A stretch of 64,000 bases of DNA, from positions 1,302,001 to 1,366,000 of the forward strand of contig OX388351.1 of the NCBI GenBank assembly GCA_947579665.1, written 5' to 3'. Each line of letters starts with the position of its first letter. Within the stretch, counting starts at the first letter, position 1. The notes under the pieces were generated by a model. The model was given only the letters and a program-made list of their open reading frames with translations. It was not told the origin of the DNA and made no database searches. Below, one piece after another: positions 54,560-64,000 of this stretch. A program made the translations under genes and the position numbers. The DNA is from Sympetrum striolatum (lineage: Eukaryota; Arthropoda; Insecta; Odonata; Libellulidae).

Positions 54560-57500
54560 TGAGGAACCAAAGAGTGCTCGATTTAAATTCTAGGAATGTG
54601 AGTTTCCTGAAAACTAATGAGAAGGAACGAATGGGAAAAAAGTGGAGGCGCAGAAAGAAGAGAGCGGAAGAGAATGGAGGAATGCGTGCGATTCATCACG
54701 TTTAAGCGGCCTTAATGCTCGGCATTCACGAAAGGGAAGAATGATAGGCCGTTCTCGGAAGGGAAAATATTTCACGGAAAAGGAGAGAAATGAATCACAT
54801 CCGCTTTTTACCGAAAATAAGAATAATGCAAATTTCCGACAAAAATCGCGCAGCCGTTTGTCAAAGATGGCACTGCGACGGAAATGTTATATAAATAGTA
54901 ACGCAATTTTGATGCAACACGCAACTGAGGCTTACTATTGTTTTAAGCTGCCATATTTGAACCTCTCATGGTCACGATATGGTCTCGGAAATGTACTTCC
55001 CTTTTGCCACAATTTATCGTAATGAAACCTAACTCTCCCTTCCTTCTAATGACCAGAGGGCACATATGTTAGTTCCAAACTTGTTATTTTGTTGTCTAGT
55101 AGTAGTACAGTTGGCAGCACTTTTAGACTATGATAATTGTCTTCGAGATACAGTACGACCGTCGATGCGAGGATTTTGAGCAATTGATTTTTTTATAATT
55201 TCAGACTGGATTAAGTCATTTTAATTTATGATAGTCTTGTTATATTTTCACTAATTTTGTGAAATCCAAACTACGAGTATTCATTAGAATTCATTATTAC
55301 TGGCATTTATTTACTAGAAATATCGCGGTGCTGTGAAAACATTAAAAATATTTAGCACAGCTAATGCCATAAAAAATATCCTTATAATAAATAACGACCA
55401 TAAAGCTGAAATGTTAAAGAATTATAAGAACAGAGGGAATGATATATAAATAAATGACTTAATGGTACAGATATAATAACGTATTCCTAATATAGAAGGA
55501 GCTACTGTGAATCATGGATTGGAAATCCAAAAATACAAAGAATATAAAGGCTCCAAGCATATGTTATAAAGGCATAAACCACGAGTTGATCAATACCTCT
55601 GTGTAACTCAGGTATGCCATGACACACTGGAAAACCTCAGTTTTGTAATATTACATCAGTCAGTTTTACATCAATTTTACCGTGATAAATATACTGAGAA
55701 TCAATTATTTATTCATACATCTTCAATACGATCTAAATGAAAAAATAGAGCAACAGATAGGTTTCAGAAAGAGCATAAAGCGTCTCTCTAGCCTTTAAAC
55801 CGAGATCGTAATTTTTATTTTCTTTTTAATACGTATCGGCACCGTTGTGTTTAGAGTCATATATCTCAAATTCAATTTGACGCTTCACAGGTATCGATGC
55901 AATTGGAGACCTCTACCACGTGACTGTTCGAGCACTGATGAATTCTCCAAGGAAAGAAGACGCCAAGTCAATTAAGAAACGCGCGTTAGGGTTTCATGCA
56001 CGAAAAAACTCGAACTGAGCTTCCGTTTGATGGAGGCGAAAACGGAGCCGAGATCGGGTAAATAACGACCGAGGATAATTTGAAGCTGATATTCCGCCAT
56101 CAAAGACCGCATTAATGGAATCGGGGTTAACTTGTATCGCAGACGGATATCGATTCTGCGATATATCGGAAGCAAAGCGATGATTCATGCCCAGATTCGC
56201 AAATGCAAATAAGAGGAGGACGAAGGATGGACGCGAAAATACGAGTAAGTAAGTGTGCGGTGAGAAAGAAATAACAAGGGCGAAAGGAAAGGGTTGAGGG
56301 GCACCCAGAAATGGCGGCGAAGGGATCGATGCCATTTCATTTCGAAAGCAATCAAATCGCCACGAATGAAATGGAATATTCACATCTGCACCCTTTCGAA
56401 AATCGCATCAGCCGAACATCGATTGGAAGTGGCGTCGACGAAATATCAGTCGCTCGAACTGAGATTGATTTCAATACATTGCGGAATGTGTTTATAGATG
56501 CATAATGGATGAAAGGGAAAGACGTGAAAGATTTAGAGGATAGAGGAATGGAATCGCTAGACCGAAAGGTGGATGCCCAAAAGGAATTAAGGATCAAGCG
56601 AAAGAATCTAAGTGATGAAGACGGGGATGCTCGTTGTATTGAAAGCGGTTCATAAGTTTTGATCAAGACTAAAAATTCGGTAAAGAGCAATGAGATTTTG
56701 AGTGAAAAAATTCAATTGTGAAGGATTTTGGAAAAGAAAGAGTTGGGTGCATCTTCAAGGAAGATTGATGAATTGCTCGTACAGGGAATGGAATGCTTGT
56801 GAACAGGTAAACATAAAATACGCCGTCCGTTACATGCACTTGCTGAAAGAGATAGTCTCACGTTGTAGTTTGATTAATTAACCTAACACATAATTAATGC
56901 TGGTTACCATCAAACATGGCTAATGAATAGAAGTGGACTCAGAGTAACTCTGGGCGACTAGTAATAATGGAGAGTGATACGAATATCTGAGAGTGCTAGG
57001 AAATAGAATTAAAGGAATTCATGCAGATATTTTTTACAGCTTATTTAATTCATTATTGCAATCTAATATTATATATGTGAAGACGTTGACCGAAAAACCC
57101 GTCTTTTAAAGGCGTATAGTGCTGTAACAAGTTTTTTTGTGATTATGATATCAGTTTTAAATAATTTCAAGCTCTTAAATATTAACCCGTTATCCTCTTT
57201 CGAAACCATTAAATAAACCGACAAAATCTTCAAATTTTCTTCTGAAGACCAGAGTTGACTAAGAAGTCAATGTTTTAGAGAGAAGGATTTTACAGTTGTA
57301 ATTGTACCTACAAGTTTAGTCTGTAACGCAGCATCATTATGCGGGATATGGACCAGAAAAGTGGAATTTCAATTAATAGTGATCAGTGCATCGACTTCCG
57401 CGCTACGCAACTTGATTTTGACGATAAGCACCTATCTATTTAAAGTCGCTGTATTAATAATTCTAAGCCAACACTATGACATCCACTGGAATCGACCTTG

Positions 57501-60500
57501 TAACCATTTCTGAGGTCCATAACGTTAACGAATGCAGTAAAAATGCCACACAAGCGATTTCCATATCACTTGGTGAATCTTTATGAATGCTTGATTTTTA
57601 TAAGTGACCATTCTGAAAAATATAGTGAATACGATGTTTTCTAGTACCAACTCTGACTTTGAAAGAATAAATGAAATATGCATCGTCTTTCATCGCATTC
57701 TAATTAATTTGACTGAGTTTATTTATACGGATGATGCTTCAATTTATATTTCAGAAAAGGAAAGCATCTCACGTGAATTCATAAAACAAACACCGTTCAG
57801 AAGAAGTGAAGACTTACGCAGTGAAATTCAAATGAAACAGAATTGCATAGGGAGTATATATTAATAGAATCAGAGTAAAATAAGTTCCAGTAAATAAGTT
57901 TAACAAAGAAGTAGAAAATTTAAATTGGGATTAAGTTTCCACCATTAAATCTCATAATCCAAAGTAGAATACGAATATGTAACCGTATGCTGTTCCATGC
58001 TACTCAAATTAAATTGATACTGACCGTGGTCTTTCTCAATAATGGAGGGTGGGCCGGATATAAGAAAACTTGAAGAAACTCACCTGCAAGAAAATAAAGC
58101 AGAGCATTAGAAAGGAGAAAACGAAACGTAAATCTTAATATTAGTGTACAAATCATTACATGTATATATAAACCTATAAGGCTCAAGATAGAATTAATTA
58201 AATCTTTCATAAGCAAGATACACATGAATTTCATGCCCTGAATTTCGACAGCAATTATTTGCATCATAGCTTTCTTCAGGATAAAGTATTTAGAGTCACG
58301 ATACATAAGTTATTTCTTGGTGTTTATGAGTTTGAATTGAAGTATGTGCTTTGAAAATATATACGTAATTATTATTGCGATAATCACTGTCTAAACCCAT
58401 AAAAATGTGGCTACTATAAATATAATGATTTTGTAAGCCTTATTGAATTTGGAGATATAAAAACTACCTTGTTGATGATTTTTGCTAATTTAATCCAACG
58501 ATTTCTTATGAGCTCTCAATAAAGTACAATTAAATATATCCTAATTGTACAGCCTAAAGTTAGTATTTAACTCACCTATAGAAGACACCGAACAGAAATC
58601 ATCTGAAAGAAGATAAGCCAATTAAAGCCTTTTCTTCTTATGTAAATACATAAAACTTTAAAATTTCTAAACCTAGGATCTGTTTTTCCCTTGATGATAC
58701 TCTTATATCACAATAAAATGTGCGTATTTTATTTTGGACCAACACAAATGGATATTATCCATCTTAAATATAGCGGATTTTTTTTTAGTAATTTTGCTAT
58801 TGATGTGTTTTATTTTGCTTGAGATTATAACGCACCATCTTTGCTTCATTATGAAGTGAAGTTTATTGAGTTCAACTGCTTTTTACGCCTTCTTTTTAGT
58901 ATCTCTATCATTGATACAGAACCTCTTCCCGTTGATTCTTCTCTCAATGAGACAAATAGAAGTCCAAGGGGCTCTCTCAGATAGTTCCACTCAGTGAAGA
59001 TACACCCGGGACGAGCTAACACTGAACCGGTGCTAGCGACGTGGAATAGAGAGAAATAAAGTTAGGACTTTATTAAAATGCCAGTCAACCCGGAATTAAA
59101 GAAAGGAAGACTTTAGAGCAGCCATCAAATTGTCTCCCGCTCCTTAACCACCCATATTTCAAGGGAACGCTATGGCTACTTTACCCTCTGGGGCTTCCCT
59201 TTGCCTTCCTCAGAGACATTTTACCCTTCTTTACGTCCCTAACCCTTGCCTTCTAAGAGGAATGGTCTAATTGAGACACTGCCGTGTACTCGAAGGGGAA
59301 TGCTCTTCTCCATTACAGAGTAATTCTAACGAATTGGGCGAACCGATGAGAGTTATCTGGAAATGGCGCGCCAGATAACGGCTGATGCGGAAGAGGCTAT
59401 GAGAGAGCAATTAAATGACAAATTAAAAGAGCCCTCGTCGAGGCTAATGAATCGGCCCGAGAGTGTTAAAATTCGACCCTTTTCGTGATGCGACTGCTTT
59501 TTCCGTTCACACGAACAGCAAAAAGTTGGGAGCTTCCGATTCTCGGAAGTTCCAGAATTGCACGGAATTATGCAATTGTGTGAAAAGGACGGATCCATTT
59601 TGTTGGTAAATTTTAATTGGTCTACTTTCAGTACCGCGAGTGAAAAAAAATAAACGTATGTATTTCATCTATTTTATTTTACTGATATAAGTCCTATTTG
59701 CCAGTACAAATGCATACAATAATCATGGAGAGGCAGATTAAAATATATTTTCGATAAGGACATCTCACAATTTATAAATAATTGTGAAATGGATAATATA
59801 TAGGTTATATTTAATGTAAAATATGTTCTATTTTATCGCTTACTAAATTAATTTTAGTTTTCTATCTTTATTATACGAAAAATATTGGCAAAATGAATTC
59901 TCATTATTTTATCTGAATCATGCTTTTACTAATATTGCTTATAATTCAAAATAATTCACAAATTTTGTGGAATTCGTACAAGTGTGTTTGCATTTTTATT
60001 TTTGGTGTTTTTAAAGAAGACTGTTTTTAAAGAATATTATATTCAGGCAAGTACAATGTCAGTTGAAAACTGTGTCGGTTTTTGCTACGGTACACAACCC
60101 ACGATTCATTCATCTAAGGTGTTATTACCCGATACATAAGTAAACACGTGAAATTTTGCTGTGAGGTATTTGTGAATACAATCCCAATTTCTTTGAGCAG
60201 TCACGCAACATTGAAGTCGAAACGAACGAACGAAAAAAGCGAGACGCGAACCTTTCTGAAGGGAAAATGAGGCTGAAAATACTTTTTGAAAAGTGCGGAA
60301 GTAAATTGAAAAGAGGAAATCAAAAAGGAAATTAGGAGTGAGAAAAGAAAGGAAATTGGAAAGGAGAGAGAGAAGGAAATGACGGGAAATGAAGAGTAAC
60401 GACGGACTCGGTAATCGTCGGAAGAAAAGAGTCTCAGTTATGAATACAAACAAGTTGGAAGAAATGAAATCGTACTACCGCAAACGTTTACGCCTTCTAC

Positions 60501-61440
60501 CACTCTCTGGTTCTCGAATGTCCAATTTACCAACATACTTCATACCCTGTCAAATAAGCACTCATAGTCTTAGAGAAGCATAATATATAAACTTGAAAAA
60601 CAATATTTGCAGGAAATACGTTCATCACATACATCAATTTCCTCTTTGAAACCTTAAATTAGTTGATGAAAATATACGTCTTCGTTTCGGTCAAAAATTA
60701 GCAAGTATTTTGCTGCAAATAAATTCCTACAGGTAGCGTTTGAACTGATCACTTAATTCAAGTTGTGCGCTAATGTGATTTTCATTTCTCATCACCTTAC
60801 TGTTTCTCACATTGTGCATATTGGTAAACAAATACACGGGAAGTTATTTTGGATACGCTGTTGTTGATGAAAAATCAAATAAATTCGAAGAAAAATGTCT
60901 TTCGCCTTTGTTGGGTCAGTAAATTTTCAGACTACCCACGTAAGTCTACTGTCTAGTGCTACACACGAGCAGCCATGTTTCACTGACAGCTCGGTTAACC
61001 GGAAGCTCTGCTCTAAAAAAGTTAACCTTGCAATTTTATAGTATAAAAAAATCGTAAAACGTTTTGATTCTATGTGTCACGATTAAAATGCGCAGAAAAT
61101 TAAAATTTAATGTTACATACCATATGTATATGTAATCTTGAATATATTCTTTCCAAGAAAAGCTATACTCTATTACAACAACTGCTCCATTTTTAATTTC
61201 TTCTACTCATCAAATTTCTGCTAAGTTTCAGGATATTTTGTTTGGTAGTAAACACTTGAAATTATTTTAAGCAACAAAAATGCATTCTAAGAAAATTTAA
61301 ATTTGAATTTTTCATAGCATTCAAAGGAGCCACGCAGGTCTAAAGAGCTAAGTTTACAATGAATGCGTAATGTTAAAAATGTTATTTATATAATTAAAAC
61401 GTACACAGCACTGTAGACTACTTTTGTTGAAAGTCTTTTA
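54560..61440. other. No gene recognised; small hairpin at 59,352-59,379
   Basis: A long stretch with no gene, element end or RNA gene that I can support. GC-richer blocks occur near 54,620-54,850, 55,980-56,700 and 58,980-59,630, but their frames are unlike known proteins and overlap on both strands. GTTATCTGG/CCAGATAAC (59,352-59,360 and 59,371-59,379) is a perfect 9-bp hairpin with a GC-rich loop. Confidence 0.45.
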
Positions 61441-61482
61441 AATGGGCGATCGTTAGAGAGAGAGCGGGTAGAACATCGGAGT

Positions 61483-61542
61483 CAATGCACATTCACTCGT
61501 AGCGAGAGAAGACGATGCACATTAACCCGTAGCGAGAGAAGG
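61483..61542 (+). repeat. Two tandem 30-bp units
   Basis: The unit ATGCACATT.AC.CGTAGCGAGAGAAG occurs twice, 30 bp apart (61,485 and 61,515), with a few differences. It is flanked by GAGAGAG-rich sequence. It may be regulatory or simple slippage. Confidence 0.5.
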
Positions 61543-61544
61543 AA

Positions 61545-62340
61545 AGGGCAGAATGATAGAGCGGCTGATTGATCGTCCCAAAATCATGAAACGATTCGGT
61601 GATGACGGGGAGCACTAATAAAAAGGGAAATCTCGGAGCGATATTTAATTTCGGAAACTCCTCCGGATTAAATCTCTCCCTTTTCAGAGGTAATTGAAAA
61701 ACTGGAAGGAAGAATATTCATGACGTCACTTCCTCTGGAAAAGAGTCGCTTTATGAAGCCTGGATTATATGCAATTCTGCTGTCAAAGCTAAAACCCTTC
61801 TCCGCTCAAGCTATTTTCACTTAATTGCTTCTTCGCTTAGAATTATTCAACTAATAAAATCGCTGAGCTGATTTAGATAGAAACTTAAATCCGTCAGTAA
61901 AATAATTGCATGTCCATTGGCAGCCCTGGTTTTATAATTAACTAAATATGCTATTTAATTTGACGGCATTTCTTAAATAACATAACATACAATCTAACAA
62001 TCTTTCAATATAATGTGGTATAATAGATATTGGAATATATTTTATACAATATTGAATCCCATTAAGTTGGAAGCCCTGTTTTAATTAAAAGCGACTCAAG
62101 TTGAATAAAATAAACCTATTCCATATAAAAAATTTCAATAGCCTTATTCTTAGGTTTTTAATAACATCGGATGACATTAATCATTAGTATAAGTATTAGT
62201 AAAATTTTCTGCGTATAAATTGAGTTTCATGGAAATTAACATGCAATAACAATTAAAGCGATTTAGACTCTTAATTGAAGGTAATTGCCACAACAAAAAA
62301 GTTCCGCTATAAATCTCGAAATCGTATTTGAAGGCCCTAG
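61545..62340. other. No gene recognised
   Basis: Nothing supported. Confidence 0.45.
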
Positions 62341-62354
62341 AAGCTAATTGAAAG

Positions 62355-62835
62355 GTTGGTGGGAAAGTAGTGAAGTCTGTAAGGTATGCTGACGAAAGCT
62401 ATTGTCTGTGATTCCGTAAAGGGTTTGCAAACTTTAGTAAATGCTCTTAACGATAAAGCAAGGGAGTTTGGTATGAAAATTAACGTAAGTAAAACCAAAG
62501 TTTTGAGGTTCACTAAAGGAAAGAAAGCTATGTTAACCGTTAGGGTGGATGGGGAAAAACTAGAGCAAGTAGATACATTTTATTATTTGGGAAGAACTCT
62601 CTCTTGGGATGGAAGATGTAAAGATGAGGTTCGTAAAAGAATAGCCTTAGCGAAGGAAGCCTTTATGAAGCGAAGGGTATTAATGACTAAAGGTCTTGAT
62701 AAAGGAATCAGGAAATGATTGGTGAAATCCCTGGTCTGGAGAGTTAAATATAAGGATATGAAGGAGATGGCTATTAATAGGGATTTTTGATTGTGCCGAA
62801 CCTACCGAAAGGTAGAACACTTATGATGATGAACC
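62355..62835 (+). pseudogene. LINE reverse transcriptase fragment broken at YADD
   Basis: Plus-strand RT remnant. GGKVVKSVRYAD (62,358-62,393) leads into the catalytic YADD box, but two bases are missing at the second Asp codon, so the frame shifts. The next frame reads KAIVCDSVKGLQTLVNALN, GMKINVSKTKVLRF (thumb), VDTFYYLGRTLSWDG and VRKRIALAKEAF, ending in TGA at 62,716 where CGA (Arg) is expected. LVKSLVW follows, then a deletion removes the mid C-terminus. VPNLPKGRTLMMMN near 62,795-62,833 looks like the terminal residues and 3' end (ATG repeats). It is a different LINE family from the one at 27.5-29.6 kb. Confidence 0.75.
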
Positions 62836-62839
62836 AACC

Positions 62840-64000
62840 ATTTTAATACCGGTCGTTGCTTAACCGAGCAAACATCTAGACTAGACATAGCTGAAAAGGA
62901 AAAAATTGAGCTTTGTACCTTCTTCTTTATTCCATAAGGTAAAGTAGACATTTTAAGCAGCATTGCGAACTACCTGCTCCTGACCTAAAAAAACTACGGA
63001 AACATTTTATAGGTAATTAACAATTTTGCATCGTCCTGGTTTTCAGTATTTTATCAGATGATATATCCAAGCTTTTAAATCGTTAAAAATGTTTTAGCTG
63101 CACTGTATAATGCAGTACAGTAAGATACTCTCATTCTTGATATGAAAAACGAACTTTTTTATATCATTTTTATATATATTACTCTAATAGGTTCACATTA
63201 ATACTTATTTTTAATTTAGTTAAGGCATTCATTAAATAAATGAACGTTGAAGATAACGAATTCAAGTTTAATGGCGTTGGTTGTTACGAGATTTTTAATA
63301 AAATATGCACACTTTTAATTCGGATTTTCAATGGGATTGGTTTATCACAATATCGAAGAGTAAACTATACCATTAATAAAAATGAGAATAACATACACAG
63401 TTTCGTATGGCCTATTTACCGATGTTATTTCAAAGTGAATTCTACCCAAAAGATAATATTTATAAAATTAGTACTTAATTTATATGTTTTTAATGAGAAA
63501 TTTTCGAGATGAGTCAAAACAACCTTAGGATTCCTTTGTTTAGTCTCAGTACGGCCAGAAAATTCATGCATTGCGTCTTCGAAAAGTGCATTTGTAATCG
63601 TTTAAAATACATTTCATGCGGGAAATTTTCTGATATCGGACTGATAAATGTACACACCATTTGTTTTAATAGATGATTGAAGTGACGTAATAATATTGGG
63701 AAAAATTGCTAAACTTCCTCAATTGCTCCTTGACACCTGGCACGAATGTTGTTAAGCCGCTATTAATACAGAGCTGCAGGATAATCGTGAACTGTCTGGC
63801 GAAATTCAACGTGACGGTGAATAATCACCCATTGTAGAGCAGTTGTGCCATTCATTCCTTAAATGAGACGGCAGTCACTTTGCGTGCTTAATATGGAGGT
63901 TGTTACCCTTTGCATTCGAAGAGAGGGCAAACCACCTCTCGGAGAGAATTCGAAGTCAATGTGATTGCTGGAGATGAATTCTAAACATAAACGCATCCTA
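62840..64000. other. No gene recognised
   Basis: AT-rich with a short GC-richer end. Nothing supported. Confidence 0.45.

Noticed and set aside
56352..56690. Overlapping frames of 64-112 codons on both strands near 56 kb
   Set aside because: Several frames are open at once in a GC-richer patch; none resembles a known protein, and coding on both strands is implausible.
59352..59379. 9-bp hairpin as a transcription terminator
   Set aside because: No T run follows and the genome is eukaryotic; isolated short hairpins are expected by chance.
1..64000. CRISPR array or prokaryotic operon
   Set aside because: No regularly spaced direct repeats with unique spacers, no ribosome-binding sites and no tightly packed frames anywhere.

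Overview
This window looks like a gene-poor, AT-rich stretch of an arthropod nuclear genome, most likely insect. It has no bacterial-style operons. No open frame that could be a host exon is longer than about 170 codons, and none of them resembles a known protein family. Everything recognisable as protein-coding is transposon-derived: Penelope-like elements with GIY-YIG endonucleases, non-LTR retrotransposons, a mariner, Helitrons and tRNA-derived SINEs. Host promoters, exons and tRNA genes could not be supported, so the window is probably intergenic or intronic.

Layout. 0.5-1.6 kb: a minus-strand Penelope-like element (PLE1), 5'-truncated, with about 65-bp inverted ends. A 228-bp palindromic insertion carrying two divergent hammerhead-ribozyme cores has split its endonuclease gene. 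6.7-7.1 kb: a second hammerhead-bearing PLE terminal fragment. 7.8-8.9 kb: a small TTAA/CCCTT MITE inside a region rich in GAGCA/TGCTC palindromes. 12.6-14.9 kb and 17.8-20.0 kb: two copies of one dispersed repeat (called family A here). Each is split by a different non-autonomous Helitron, and each copy preserves the empty site of the other copy's Helitron. 16.5 kb: a 90-nt near-perfect hairpin. 26.6-27.1 kb: a decayed tandem repeat. 27.5-29.6 kb: a minus-strand LINE relic. 29.9-31.4 kb: a plus-strand degraded PLE (PLE2). 37.6-38.1 kb: a tRNA-derived SINE. 39.3-40.3 kb: a mariner with both TIRs and a TA target duplication but no transposase catalytic core. 41.2-42.3 kb: a LINE tail, then a foldback structure joined to SINE heads. 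43.7-45.3 kb: a LINE tail and a family-A relative. 45.3-48.9 kb: the best-preserved PLE (PLE3). It has an RT with YVDD, a GIY-YIG domain and a canonical hammerhead core, all enclosed by about 600-bp inverted repeats. 49-62.3 kb is mostly featureless, apart from a possible LINE scrap near 51.8 kb and small repeats. 62.35-62.83 kb holds a LINE reverse-transcriptase fragment broken exactly at its YADD box.

How the parts relate. The unifying theme is Penelope-like elements and their self-cleaving ribozyme termini. At least five PLE-related loci are present, and several are arranged head to head (inverted) rather than as direct terminal repeats. The most informative sites are the nested insertion at 965-1208, where removing the insert and one 8-bp duplication restores the endonuclease frame; the reciprocal Helitron empty sites; and PLE3 with its long inverted arms. 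All elements appear inactive as they stand, because each coding copy has frameshifts, stops or deletions.
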